From an uncultured Formosa sp. (GTDB lineage: Bacteria; Bacteroidota; Bacteroidia; Flavobacteriales; Flavobacteriaceae): 64,000 nucleotides of DNA. The stretch is taken from NCBI RefSeq assembly GCF_947500765.1, contig NZ_CANMTH010000015.1, positions 1 to 64,000 on the forward strand, read 5' to 3'. Every line of letters starts with the position of its first letter. Position 1 is the stretch's first letter. The position numbers and the translations under genes are program-made. The notes under the pieces are model-generated. The model saw only the letters and a list, made by a program, of their open reading frames with translations. It was not told where the DNA came from and made no database searches. Shown in pieces: positions 9,683 to 18,690 of this stretch.

Positions 9683-9720
9683 AGACATTTTGTCTTAATT
9701 TTCTAAATGGTAAGAAAATT
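9683..9720. promoter_or_regulatory. Two inverted repeats in the ytxJ/clpB divergent promoter region
   Basis: AGACA-TTT-TGTCT at 9683-9695 is followed at once by AATTTTCT-8 bp-AGAAAATT at 9697-9720, both perfect. They end 27 bp before the clpB ATG. Neither resembles CIRCE. They are candidate operator sites for an unidentified stress regulator. Confidence 0.45.
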
Positions 9721-9747
9721 GATTATTCATTGAAAAACAAACATACA

Positions 9748-12354
9748 ATGAACTTTAACAATTATACAATAAAATCTCAAGAAGCCATACAACGTGCACA
9801 ACAAATTGCACAAGAATATGGACAACAAAGTTTAGAGAACGAACATGTCTTTAAAGCTATTTCTGAAGTAGATGAAAATGTGTTACCGTTTATTCTAAAA
9901 AAACTGAATGTTAATATCAATATTTTAGCACAGGCTTTAGACAAACAAATTGAAAGTTTTCCTAAAGTTTCTGGTGGTGAAATTATGGCGTCCCGAGAAC
10001 TTGGAACAGCTCTAAATGAAGCCTCTAGTATTGCTAAAAAGATGAATGACGAATATGTTTCTGTAGAACATTTAATCATTGCTATTTTTAAATCGAAAAG
10101 CAAGATTTCTCAAATGCTGAAAGATCAAGGTGTAACCGAAAAGGCACTTACAGCCGCCATTGAAGAACTACGTAAAGGAGATCGTGTAACGTCTCAAAGT
10201 CAAGAAGAAACATATAATGCACTTAATAAATATTCTAAAAATTTAAATGAATTAGCAAAAAACGGAAAGCTTGACCCTGTAATTGGTCGTGATGAAGAAA
10301 TAAGAAGAATTCTTCAGATTTTATCAAGACGAACAAAAAACAATCCCATTTTAATTGGTGAACCGGGTACTGGTAAAACAGCTATAGCTGAAGGTTTAGC
10401 TCACAGAATTGTAGACGGCGATGTTCCAGACAATCTAAAAGACAAACAAATTTTTGCTTTAGATATGGGAGCACTTATTGCCGGCGCTAAATATAAAGGA
10501 GAATTTGAAGAACGATTAAAAGCCGTTATTAAAGAAGTAACTTCTAGCGAGGGAGATGTGGTATTATTTATAGACGAAATTCACACACTTGTCGGTGCAG
10601 GTGGTGGTCAAGGTGCTATGGATGCTGCAAATATTTTAAAACCAGCTTTAGCCAGAGGAGAACTTAGAGCAATTGGTGCAACTACTTTAGACGAATATCA
10701 AAAATACTTTGAAAAAGATAAAGCTTTAGAGCGTCGTTTCCAAAAAGTAATAGTTAACGAGCCTGATACAGAAAGTGCGATTTCAATATTGCGTGGTATT
10801 AAAGAAAAATACGAAACTCACCATAAAGTACGTATTAAAGATGAAGCCATAATTGGTGCAGTAGAATTATCTGAACGTTACATTACAAATCGTTTTTTAC
10901 CTGATAAAGCTATTGATTTAATGGACGAAGCTGCTGCGAAACTACGTATGGAAATTAATTCTAAACCAGAAGAACTTGATGTCTTAGACAGAAAAGTAAT
11001 GCAGTTAGAAATTGAAATTGAAGCCATAAAACGTGAAAAAGACGAGGTAAAACTAAAAAGTCTGAAATCAGATTTAGCGAATTTAAAAGAAGAACGCAAC
11101 ACTATAAACGCAAAATGGAAATGCGAAAAAGAAGTTGTAGACAATATTCAAGCCGCTAAAGCAGACATTGAAAACTTTAAACTAGAAGCAGAACGCGCAG
11201 AACGTGAAGGCGATTATGGTAAAGTAGCAGAAATTCGTTACGGAAAAATTAAGACTGCTCAAGAACGTTTGGACAAACTTCAAAAAGAATTAAATGAAAA
11301 CAAATCTGAAAGTTCTTTAATTAAAGAAGAAGTTACTTACGACGATATTGCTGAAGTTGTAGCAAAATGGACCGGAATTCCTGTTACTAAAATGCTACAA
11401 AGCGAGCGTGAAAAACTATTGCATTTAGAAGACGAATTACACAAACGTGTTGTTGGTCAAGAAGAAGCAATTACCGCAGTAAGTGATGCAGTAAGACGAA
11501 GCCGCGCTGGTTTACAAAATCCACAAAAACCTATAGGAACCTTTTTATTCTTAGGAACAACTGGAGTTGGTAAAACAGAACTCGCAAAAGCCTTAGCCGC
11601 TTACCTATTCGACGACGAGAACTCAATGACGCGTATTGACATGAGTGAATACCAAGAACGTCACTCGGTTAGTAGATTAGTAGGAGCGCCTCCGGGATAC
11701 GTAGGTTACGATGAAGGCGGACAATTAACAGAAGCCGTAAGACGTAAACCATATTCTGTAGTGCTTTTAGATGAAATTGAAAAAGCACATCCAGACACCT
11801 TTAATATTTTATTACAAGTTTTAGACGAAGGACGACTAACAGATAACAAAGGACGTGTAGCCGACTTTAAAAACACGATAATAATTATGACATCTAACAT
11901 GGGAAGTCAGATTATACAAGAACGTTTTGAAGCCACTAAAGATATTGAAAGCGCTATTGAAACCGCAAGAATTGATGTGCTTGCACTATTAAAACAAACG
12001 GTTAGACCTGAGTTTTTAAATAGAATTGACGATACCATTATGTTTACGCCTTTAACAAAAGAAAACATTAAAGAGATTGTAGGATTACAACTTAAGAGCG
12101 TCTCTAAAATGATTGCGCAACAAGGTATTACTTTCGATGCAACACAAGAAGCTATTAATTATTTAGCGAATAAAGGATACAATCCAGAATATGGAGCTAG
12201 ACCTGTAAAACGTGTGATACAGAAAGATGTTTTAAATGAATTGAGTAAAGAAATATTATCTGGTAAAGTTACAACAGACAGTATTATATTACTAGACAAT
12301 TTCGACGATAAACTAGTGTTTAGAAATCAAGAAAGTTTAGTACCTCATAATTAA
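9748..12354 (+). CDS. clpB: ATP-dependent disaggregase ClpB
   Basis: An 868-residue Hsp100 chaperone that dissolves protein aggregates with DnaK and does not feed ClpP. It has Clp N-repeats (1-140), a first AAA+ with Walker A GEPGTGKT (204-211) and Walker B VVLFIDEIH, and a long coiled-coil middle domain (about 400-520) that distinguishes ClpB from ClpC. The second AAA+ has Walker A GTTGVGKT and Walker B VVLLDEIE. There is no IGF-type ClpP loop. The ATG at 9748 (MNFNNYTIKS) is preferred to an in-frame TTG at 9730 because it gives the usual ClpB N-terminus. Inverted repeats lie just upstream. Confidence 0.96.
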   Translation: MNFNNYTIKSQEAIQRAQQIAQEYGQQSLENEHVFKAISEVDENVLPFILKKLNVNINILAQALDKQIESFPKVSGGEIMASRELGTALNEASSIAKKMNDEYVSVEHLIIAIFKSKSKISQMLKDQGVTEKALTAAIEELRKGDRVTSQSQEETYNALNKYSKNLNELAKNGKLDPVIGRDEEIRRILQILSRRTKNNPILIGEPGTGKTAIAEGLAHRIVDGDVPDNLKDKQIFALDMGALIAGAKYKGEFEERLKAVIKEVTSSEGDVVLFIDEIHTLVGAGGGQGAMDAANILKPALARGELRAIGATTLDEYQKYFEKDKALERRFQKVIVNEPDTESAISILRGIKEKYETHHKVRIKDEAIIGAVELSERYITNRFLPDKAIDLMDEAAAKLRMEINSKPEELDVLDRKVMQLEIEIEAIKREKDEVKLKSLKSDLANLKEERNTINAKWKCEKEVVDNIQAAKADIENFKLEAERAEREGDYGKVAEIRYGKIKTAQERLDKLQKELNENKSESSLIKEEVTYDDIAEVVAKWTGIPVTKMLQSEREKLLHLEDELHKRVVGQEEAITAVSDAVRRSRAGLQNPQKPIGTFLFLGTTGVGKTELAKALAAYLFDDENSMTRIDMSEYQERHSVSRLVGAPPGYVGYDEGGQLTEAVRRKPYSVVLLDEIEKAHPDTFNILLQVLDEGRLTDNKGRVADFKNTIIIMTSNMGSQIIQERFEATKDIESAIETARIDVLALLKQTVRPEFLNRIDDTIMFTPLTKENIKEIVGLQLKSVSKMIAQQGITFDATQEAINYLANKGYNPEYGARPVKRVIQKDVLNELSKEILSGKVTTDSIILLDNFDDKLVFRNQESLVPHN

Positions 12355-12428
12355 TTAAAATTATGTTAAACCCAATTTAATAGATAATAGAATAAACTTA
12401 AACGCGTTTAAAGTTTAGGTTGGTTAAT

Positions 12429-12472
12429 AAAAAAGCAATGTAAGTCTGAAAACGATGAACGTTGCTTTTTTT
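12429..12472 (+). terminator. Probable terminator of clpB
   Basis: A 10-bp stem AAAAAAGCAA/TTGCTTTTTT (12429-12438 and 12462-12471) with a long 23-base loop, ending in a T run 75 bp after the stop codon. Confidence 0.65.
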
Positions 12473-12505
12473 ATGAGCAAAATAAACGGTTTGATGACAA
12501 GACAT

Positions 12506-12540
12506 AAAAAAAGCATTTTGACATATATCAAAATGCTTTT
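12506..12540 (-). terminator. Rho-independent terminator of the small outer-membrane protein gene
   Basis: A perfect 13-bp stem (12509-12521 and 12528-12540) with loop CATATA and a minus-strand T run from the A run at 12506-12512. Confidence 0.85.
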
Positions 12541-12562
12541 AAATTTTATTAGGCCTGTTTTT

Positions 12563-12997
12563 CTATAATTTCATTGTTACACCTATAGAAGGAGTACTTT
12601 TAGTAAGTACGCCTCCGGCAAGTTCAACATACACACCCCATTTATCATTCCAAAACCATCTTCCTCCCACTTGTAAGCCTATATTTAATCCGCTGTCATT
12701 AGAGTTGTTATCTCCTGCATAAATAGCATATCCCGCGTTAGCTCCTCCGTAAACATCCCAAGCATCATCTGTAATTCCAAAAATATTGTCGAAATAATAA
12801 TTTGCTTTTACACCTACTGTAATCCAATCTAAATCAAAATCTGTACCTATTCCAGGAGCAATTGTTATATCTTCATGAACAGGAATTTCATAATTAACAC
12901 CTACAAGTCCAAAATTTAATTCTTCTCTTGCTTGTCCGAAAACATTTGCCACACTAAACATCAAAGCAAATGCAAATAATAATGTTATTTTCTTCAT
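12563..12997 (-). CDS. Small outer-membrane beta-barrel-like protein
   Basis: A 144-residue protein with a classical signal peptide (MKKITLLFAFALMFS..., likely cleavage after FGQ). Alternating hydrophobic and polar stretches rich in Gly, Tyr and Trp follow, for example DVYGGANAGYAIY and NIGLQVGGRWFW. It ends in a short barrel-type strand GVTMKL. This is the pattern of a small beta-barrel or barrel-like surface protein. It is short for an eight-stranded barrel. No specific family or function is recognised. It is monocistronic, with its own terminator and a TAAATTTG box upstream (13032-13039, minus). Confidence 0.7.
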   Translation of the reverse strand: MKKITLLFAFALMFSVANVFGQAREELNFGLVGVNYEIPVHEDITIAPGIGTDFDLDWITVGVKANYYFDNIFGITDDAWDVYGGANAGYAIYAGDNNSNDSGLNIGLQVGGRWFWNDKWGVYVELAGGVLTKSTPSIGVTMKL

Positions 12998-13358
12998 AAT
13001 ATATAATTAAATAATTTGATTATTGAAAGGGCAAATTTATACTATTTTCAGCATAATTATTAACTCTATCAAGAATAATCATAGCTTTAAAAAATTAATT
13101 AAAACCAGAAATATTCAATAGTTTTATATAGTTCAAAACTAGAAAGCATCACCAATATTGCACATTAATTATAAATTAAGTTATTAAAAAATAAATCATT
13201 CATCAAACAATCAGAATTATTTTCAGAAATAAATTCTATGCCATAAAAAATAAACTTAATTTTAGATAAAATGATACAAAATACATTCTAAAACTTTAAA
13301 TTAATCTGTAATTGAAGTTATTGAAGCCTAAGCTTATTAAAAATTATATTTAATTATT
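12998..13358. other. AT-rich spacer between the barrel protein gene and smpB
   Basis: No gene is seen. It contains a minus-strand TAAATTTG promoter-like box at 13032-13039 for the barrel protein and leads into the smpB box at 13359-13366. Nothing else was recognised. Confidence 0.5.
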
Positions 13359-13366
13359 TACCTTTG
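13359..13366 (+). promoter_or_regulatory. smpB promoter -7 box (TACCTTTG)
   Basis: An exact match to the Bacteroidota -7 consensus TAnnTTTG, ending 6 bp before the smpB ATG. That predicts transcription starting at or next to the start codon. No clear TTTG -33 box was found. Confidence 0.5.
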
Positions 13367-13372
13367 ACATCT

Positions 13373-13831
13373 ATGCAAAACAAAATAAACATACAAAATA
13401 AAAAGGCTCGTTTTCTATACGAAATCCTAGATAAATATACAGCGGGTATAGTACTTTCTGGTACCGAAATTAAATCGATTAGAAGTAGTAAAGCTTCTAT
13501 TGCCGAAAGTTTTTGCGAATTTAATGAACAAGGCGAATTATTTGTTATTAATATGACGGTTGAAGAATACAAATATGGCAATTACTATAACCATAGGCCA
13601 AAAGCAGAACGCAAATTACTTTTAAATAAACGCGAACTTAAAAAACTTGAAAAAGAAGTTAAAAATAGCGGATTAACTATTGTTCCATTAAAACTTTTTA
13701 TAAATGATAATGGGTATGCGAAATTAAATATTGCTTTAGCTAAAGGTAAAAAACTATACGATAAACGTGAGACTATTAAAGACCGAGATAACAAACGTAA
13801 TCTAGATCGTGTAAAGAAAATTTACAAATAA
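13373..13831 (+). CDS. smpB: SsrA-binding protein SmpB
   Basis: A 152-residue basic RNA-binding protein that delivers tmRNA to stalled ribosomes for trans-translation. Family landmarks are the N-terminal NKKARFLYEI, the GTEIKSIR segment, HRPKAERKLLLNK and the basic C-terminal tail (KGKKLYDKRETIKDRDNKR) that occupies the mRNA channel. The start is the ATG at 13373. An in-frame TTG nine bases upstream overlaps the promoter box and is not needed. The tmRNA gene itself was not found in the window. It is followed after 30 bp by the M61 peptidase gene. Confidence 0.96.
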   Translation: MQNKINIQNKKARFLYEILDKYTAGIVLSGTEIKSIRSSKASIAESFCEFNEQGELFVINMTVEEYKYGNYYNHRPKAERKLLLNKRELKKLEKEVKNSGLTIVPLKLFINDNGYAKLNIALAKGKKLYDKRETIKDRDNKRNLDRVKKIYK

Positions 13832-13861
13832 TACGTCTACCATTCTTACCTTTTTTAAACT

Positions 13862-15400
13862 ATGAGATCGAGTTTCAGAATACTATTTTTCACATTTACT
13901 ATTGCTTTATATTCTTGTGGAGGGACAAAGAGATCTACAACAGAAGCAGTTAACAATATCAAGTTTGAAATTAACCTTTTAGACCGCTCGAACGACACTT
14001 ATAAAGTTACCGTTATTCCGCCAACATTAACCAAAGTTAATTCTATTTACCAATTTGCCTCTACAGCACCAGGAACATATCAGGTTATGGATATTGGTCG
14101 TTATGTAAAAGCTTTTAAGGCTTTAGATAAAGATGGTAACGAATTAAAAACAACTCAGATTTCGACAAATCAATTTCAGCTCACGTCTCCTGAAAATATT
14201 TCGAAAATAGAATATGAAATTTCAGAAACATGGGATACACCTGTTGTAGAAAATAAGATTTATTTAATGTGTGGCACTTCTATAGAAAATGACCATACTT
14301 TAATAAACGGTCAAGCCGTATTCGGATACTTTAAAGAAAAACAAGACAGTCCTATTACTATAAAACTAGACTATCCTGAAACTTGGACTGTAGGCACACC
14401 TTTAACAAAAAACACCGCCGGTTTATACTATGCCGAAGATTACGACAAAGTTGTAGACTCCCCCTTTTTACTAGGGAATCTTACAAAAGCATCAATGAAC
14501 ATTCAAGGTACCAATGTAGACATTTATACCTATTCTAAAACAGGTTTAGTAACATCTAGTGATGTTTTAGAATCTATGAAAAATATGCTGTTATCGGCTA
14601 GTGGATTTCTTAATGGATTACCTGTAAAAAATTATACCTTTTTATTCCATTTTGAAGACTCTACAAACGGAGCTTGGGAACACTCTTACAGCTCAGAATA
14701 CATTTATAGAGAAGACAAATGGGAGAACTTAGAACAGCAAGTTGTAGAAGTTGCTGCTCACGAATTTTTCCATGTAGTAACACCTTTAAATATTCATAGT
14801 GAAATTGTAGAGCAGTTTAATTTTATAACCCCAGTTCCATCTAGGCATTTATGGTTATATGAAGGCACAACAGAATGGGCTTCGCATATGATGCTATTTC
14901 GTTCAGGTTTAAAATCTACGGAGGATTACTTTAAAATGCTTTCTAGAAAAATAATGATCGACTCTAATTATTTTGATAAAAAAGTAAGTTTAGAAGAATT
15001 ATCGCTAACATCTTACACAAAAAAAGGCAGCAAGCAATACGGTAATATTTACATGAGAGGCGCTTTAGTAGCTGGACTTTTAGACATAAAACTATTAGAA
15101 TTATCTGACGGAAAACGAGGATATATTGATGTAATTAATGATTTAGCAAAAGAATACGGACCAAATAAACCGTTTGATGATGCAACATTTTTTAAAACTT
15201 TTGCACAAAAAACCTATCCAGAAATTAAATCTTTTATAGATAAATATATTGTTAATGCAACCCCATTACCAATTAAAGAGTATTACAATAAAATAGGTGT
15301 AGATTACAACCCTATAAACAAAACCTTTTCTTTGAACGCATCACCATCTGCTGAACAATTAAAATTAAGAACAAAATGGATGGCTCCAATAATCCTTTAA
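13862..15400 (+). CDS. M61-family zinc metallopeptidase lipoprotein
   Basis: A 512-residue protein with a lipobox ending at Cys19 (ALYSC), so it is envelope anchored. The catalytic zinc motif HEFFH is at residues 300-304, and the third ligand is probably Glu334 in YEGTTEW. This matches the M61 (glycyl aminopeptidase-like) family, which has a beta-rich N-terminal domain before the protease. Typical family members carry a C-terminal PDZ domain. Here only about 20-30 residues follow the helical domain and no PDZ is visible. The substrate is unknown. It lies between smpB and a secreted NTF2-like protein. Confidence 0.85.
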   Translation: MRSSFRILFFTFTIALYSCGGTKRSTTEAVNNIKFEINLLDRSNDTYKVTVIPPTLTKVNSIYQFASTAPGTYQVMDIGRYVKAFKALDKDGNELKTTQISTNQFQLTSPENISKIEYEISETWDTPVVENKIYLMCGTSIENDHTLINGQAVFGYFKEKQDSPITIKLDYPETWTVGTPLTKNTAGLYYAEDYDKVVDSPFLLGNLTKASMNIQGTNVDIYTYSKTGLVTSSDVLESMKNMLLSASGFLNGLPVKNYTFLFHFEDSTNGAWEHSYSSEYIYREDKWENLEQQVVEVAAHEFFHVVTPLNIHSEIVEQFNFITPVPSRHLWLYEGTTEWASHMMLFRSGLKSTEDYFKMLSRKIMIDSNYFDKKVSLEELSLTSYTKKGSKQYGNIYMRGALVAGLLDIKLLELSDGKRGYIDVINDLAKEYGPNKPFDDATFFKTFAQKTYPEIKSFIDKYIVNATPLPIKEYYNKIGVDYNPINKTFSLNASPSAEQLKLRTKWMAPIIL

Positions 15401-15411
15401 AATTCTTTAAA

Positions 15412-15966
15412 ATGAAACAGTTTTTATTCGCAATTGGATTAAGTATTTTATTCATTTCTCCAGCTATTGCACAAAAGAAGAAAGAAGTAGAAATACAAAA
15501 AACAGACTATATGCCTCTAGTAAAATCTTTAGAAACCACTATAGGCACACTATATCTATCGCTTTCTGGTGATAAAAAAGAAAAACGTGATTGGGATTTA
15601 TTTAAATACTTATTTAAAGAAGATGCCAAATTAATAACTACAGGAGTAGATTATGAAAACAAACTCCAAGCGAAATATATGACACCTGCCGAGTACGTAA
15701 AAACCTCAAAATCATGGATGCTAAAAAACGGATTTCACGAAAAAGAAATACACCGTATTGTACATACATTCGGAAACATTACACAAGTATTTAGTACGTT
15801 TGAAGCCTACCATTCTGAAGAAGACAAAGAACCATTCATGAAAGGTATTAATAGTATTCAACTGCTATTCGATGGAAACAGATGGTGGATTATTAATTTA
15901 TTATGGGCCAACGAAACTAAGGATAAACCAATCCCCTCAGAATTCCTTCAAAAAGATGAAAATTAG
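15412..15966 (+). CDS. Secreted NTF2-like protein
   Basis: A 184-residue protein starting at the ATG at 15412 (MKQFLFAIGL), which gives a clean signal peptide cleaved after IAQ. An upstream in-frame ATG at 15376 overlaps the M61 gene and would bury the signal. The mature part looks like the NTF2/SnoaL cone fold: a helical N-terminal half and a strand pair around residues 115-165 ending in GNRWWIINLLWA, typical of the final strand. No catalytic residues can be assigned. It is 11 bp after the M61 gene and probably cotranscribed with it. Its stop overlaps the convergent pcm gene by 4 bp. Confidence 0.75.
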   Translation: MKQFLFAIGLSILFISPAIAQKKKEVEIQKTDYMPLVKSLETTIGTLYLSLSGDKKEKRDWDLFKYLFKEDAKLITTGVDYENKLQAKYMTPAEYVKTSKSWMLKNGFHEKEIHRIVHTFGNITQVFSTFEAYHSEEDKEPFMKGINSIQLLFDGNRWWIINLLWANETKDKPIPSEFLQKDEN

Positions 15967-16604
15967 TTTTTATCTTCTAATAACGGAACAAAACGACATT
16001 CGCCAAACTCATGTTTTTCAAATTCTTTAAGTCCTTTTCTAACAAATAAGGTCATGATTTGAACATCTACACCTACAGGAATCACTAAACGTCCACCAAT
16101 TTTTAATTGACTTAGTAATGGTGTTGGCACATAAGGCGCTCCGGCAGTCACAATAATACCATCAAACGGTGCTTCTTCAGGCATTCCTTTATAACCATCT
16201 CCAAAAATTAATTTTCTAGGACGATACCCTAATTTAGGAAGAAATTTACTCGTTTTCTTAAACAACTCTAACTGGCGCTCTATACTGTATACTTTAGCTC
16301 CTAATTCACATAATACAGCTGTTTGGTAACCACTACCCGTTCCTATTTCTAAAATTTGTGAATCTCGAGAAAGTTTTAACAATTCGGTCTGAAAAGCAAC
16401 AGTATAAGGCTGGGAAATGGTTTGATCGGCAGCAATTGGGAAAGCTTTATCTTGATAAGCATGATCTAAAAAACTAGAATCCATAAACAAATGCCTAGGT
16501 ATATTACCTATTGTTTTAAGCACAGCGGCATCTGTTATACCTTTGTTTTTTAATATATTTACTAATTGTTGTCTTAATCCTTTATGTTTAAAAGTATCGT
16601 TCAA
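15963..16604 (-). CDS. pcm: Protein-L-isoaspartate O-methyltransferase
   Basis: A 213-residue SAM-dependent enzyme that methylates isoaspartyl residues to start repair of damaged proteins. It shows PCMT landmarks: AFPIAADQTISQPYTVAFQ near the N-terminal third, the SAM-binding motif ILEIGTGSGYQTA, and GDGYKGMPEEAPFDGIIVTA. The predicted start is TTG at 16604, since no in-frame ATG lies upstream and the following residues fit the family N-terminus. A TACTTTTG box is present 43 bp upstream. It overlaps the convergent NTF2-like gene by 4 bp. Confidence 0.93.
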   Translation of the reverse strand: MNDTFKHKGLRQQLVNILKNKGITDAAVLKTIGNIPRHLFMDSSFLDHAYQDKAFPIAADQTISQPYTVAFQTELLKLSRDSQILEIGTGSGYQTAVLCELGAKVYSIERQLELFKKTSKFLPKLGYRPRKLIFGDGYKGMPEEAPFDGIIVTAGAPYVPTPLLSQLKIGGRLVIPVGVDVQIMTLFVRKGLKEFEKHEFGECRFVPLLEDKN

Positions 16605-16646
16605 GAGTCCGTGTATTATATAAGTTTAGTCAAATTATAAGTTTTG

Positions 16647-16654
16647 CAAAAGTA
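16647..16654 (-). promoter_or_regulatory. pcm promoter -7 box (TACTTTTG)
   Basis: A minus-strand TAnnTTTG match 43 bp upstream of the pcm start, predicting a leader of about 35-40 nt. No convincing -33 box. Confidence 0.4.
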
Positions 16655-16708
16655 AATCTTTTATTAAATTTTTAAATTTTAATTACCATTTAAAACTCAT
16701 AAAAATCT

Positions 16709-16716
16709 TATTTTTG
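16709..16716 (+). promoter_or_regulatory. -7 box (TATTTTTG) of the Gfo/Idh oxidoreductase gene
   Basis: A TAnnTTTG match 16 bp before the ATG at 16733, giving a very short leader. Confidence 0.4.
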
Positions 16717-16732
16717 TTTAAAACCCTATAAA

Positions 16733-17692
16733 ATGTTAAAAGCCGGAGTTCTTGGTGCTGGTCACCTTGGAAAAATTCATTTAAGACTACTTAATCAATC
16801 TGAAAAATACCAACTTGTAGGTTTTCATGATGCCGATATAGAAAATGCTAAAAAAGTAGAAGCAGAATTTGGTTATAAATTTTTTGAAACTGTTGAAGAA
16901 TTAATTGACGCCGTAGAGGTAGTTGATATTGTTACTCCTACACTTTCGCATTACGATTGTGCTAAATTAGCCATCGCTAAGAACAAACATATATTTGTCG
17001 AAAAACCAATTACAAACACCGTTCAAGAAGCAGAAGCTTTAAGAACACTTGTTGCAGAACACCATGTAAAAGGCCAAGTTGGTCATGTAGAACGTTTCAA
17101 CCCTGCTTTTTCTGCTATAAAAGATTTACTTGACAAACCTATGTTTATTGAGGCACACCGTCTAGCCGAATTTAATCCTAGAGGAACTGATGTTCCTGTA
17201 GTTTTAGATTTAATGATTCACGATATAGATATTATTTTAAGTGTTGTACAATCTAAAGTAAAACATATTAGTGCGAGTGGTGTTTCTGTAATTAGTGACA
17301 CACCCGATATTGCAAATGCCAGAATTGAATTTGTAAATGGTTGTGTTGCCAATCTTACCGCAAGTAGAATTTCGTTAAAAAACATGCGTAAAACACGTTT
17401 TTTTCAGCGTGATGCCTATATTTCTGTAGATTTTCTTGAAAAGAAATGTGAAGTTGTAAGAATGAAAGATGCTCCTGAAACACCTGGAGATTTCGATATG
17501 ATTTTACAAAATGCAGAAGGTGTTAAGAAACAAATTTACTTTGCAAATCCTGACGTTGAAAATAACAATGCCATTTTAGACGAACTAGAAACATTTGCAA
17601 ACGCAATAAATAACGACACTCAACCTGTGGTAACCTTACACGATGGTACCGAGGCATTACGTGTTGCTAATATGATTATCGATCAGTTTTAA
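16733..17692 (+). CDS. Gfo/Idh/MocA-family oxidoreductase
   Basis: A 319-residue NAD(P)-dependent dehydrogenase of the glucose-fructose oxidoreductase/inositol dehydrogenase superfamily. The N-terminal Rossmann motif is GVLGAGHLGKIH (5-16). The conserved EKPITN follows, and the second, alpha/beta domain includes GHVERFNPAF and DLMIHDIDIIL, which hold the usual catalytic lysine and histidine positions. The substrate cannot be told from sequence. It is the first gene of a forward run. The next gene begins 56 bp downstream. Confidence 0.88.
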   Translation: MLKAGVLGAGHLGKIHLRLLNQSEKYQLVGFHDADIENAKKVEAEFGYKFFETVEELIDAVEVVDIVTPTLSHYDCAKLAIAKNKHIFVEKPITNTVQEAEALRTLVAEHHVKGQVGHVERFNPAFSAIKDLLDKPMFIEAHRLAEFNPRGTDVPVVLDLMIHDIDIILSVVQSKVKHISASGVSVISDTPDIANARIEFVNGCVANLTASRISLKNMRKTRFFQRDAYISVDFLEKKCEVVRMKDAPETPGDFDMILQNAEGVKKQIYFANPDVENNNAILDELETFANAINNDTQPVVTLHDGTEALRVANMIIDQF

Positions 17693-17748
17693 AGCGGTAT
17701 AAAACAGACTTTAGGACCTCAACAATCACACTCTAAAATAAAATAATC

Positions 17749-18639
17749 ATGAAAAACATTGCCGTTATAGGTGCAGGAACCATGGGAAATGGTATCGCAC
17801 ACACATTCGCCCAAAGTGGATTTCATGTTCAGTTAATAGATATTAGTGAAGATTCCTTAAAAAAAGGAGTGGCAACCATATCTAAAAATTTAGACCGATT
17901 AATTTCTAAAGCAGTTATTTCAGAAGCTCAAAAGAGTGAAACCCTAAATCTTATATCCACATATACAAATATTACTGAAGGTGTAAAAAATGCAGATTTA
18001 GTAGTTGAAGCCGCTACAGAAAACATCGATTTAAAACTTAATATATTTAAACAATTAAGTACAGTTTGTACTAAAAACACCATTTTAGCTACAAATACCT
18101 CATCCATTTCTATTACGCAAATAGCAGCTATTACAAATCGTCCAGAATTAGTAATTGGTATGCATTTTATGAATCCTGTTCCAATTATGAAATTGGTTGA
18201 AATTATTCGCGGATACAACACGAGCGACGAGGTTACTAAAACCATAATGGAACTCTCTAAAACATTAGGAAAAGAACCTGTAGAAGTTAACGATTACCCC
18301 GGATTTGTTGCCAACAGAATTTTAATGCCTATGCTTAACGAATCCATAGAGACATTATACAATGGCGTTGCTGGTGTAACAGAAATTGACACCGTTATGA
18401 AATTAGGAATGGCTCACCCAATGGGACCTTTACAATTAGCAGACTTTATTGGATTAGACGTATGTTTATCTATTTTAAATGTAATGTACAACGGCTTTAA
18501 AAATCCAAAATATGCACCATGTCCACTATTAGTTAACATGGTTAGAGCAGGAAAATTAGGAATAAAATCTGGCGAAGGTTTCTATGACTACTCAACAACA
18601 AGAAAAGCAGAACAAGTTGCAAAGCAATTCTTAAAATAA
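17749..18639 (+). CDS. 3-hydroxybutyryl-CoA dehydrogenase family protein
   Basis: A 296-residue NAD-dependent L-3-hydroxyacyl-CoA dehydrogenase. The NAD-binding motif GAGTMGNGIA is at 8-17, the family segment IGMHFMNPVPIMKLVEI contains the catalytic His, and the C-terminal dimerisation domain includes LGMAHPMGPLQLADFIGLD. Length fits the single-domain Hbd/PaaH group rather than multifunctional FadB. It would oxidise 3-hydroxyacyl-CoA in fatty acid or amino acid breakdown, or run in reverse. No thiolase or hydratase is adjacent, so the pathway is undecided. Confidence 0.92.
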   Translation: MKNIAVIGAGTMGNGIAHTFAQSGFHVQLIDISEDSLKKGVATISKNLDRLISKAVISEAQKSETLNLISTYTNITEGVKNADLVVEAATENIDLKLNIFKQLSTVCTKNTILATNTSSISITQIAAITNRPELVIGMHFMNPVPIMKLVEIIRGYNTSDEVTKTIMELSKTLGKEPVEVNDYPGFVANRILMPMLNESIETLYNGVAGVTEIDTVMKLGMAHPMGPLQLADFIGLDVCLSILNVMYNGFKNPKYAPCPLLVNMVRAGKLGIKSGEGFYDYSTTRKAEQVAKQFLK

Positions 18640-18690
18640 ACGAATTCAAGAAAGAAACATCCTTCTTAAAAAAAAGTATAATTATTTACC

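Noticed and set aside
9611..9688. Longer YtxJ reading frame
   Set aside because: The extra residues do not resemble the family and occupy the ytxJ/clpB promoter gap.
9730..9747. TTG start for clpB
   Set aside because: The ATG at 9748 matches the standard ClpB N-terminus, and the six added residues have no support.
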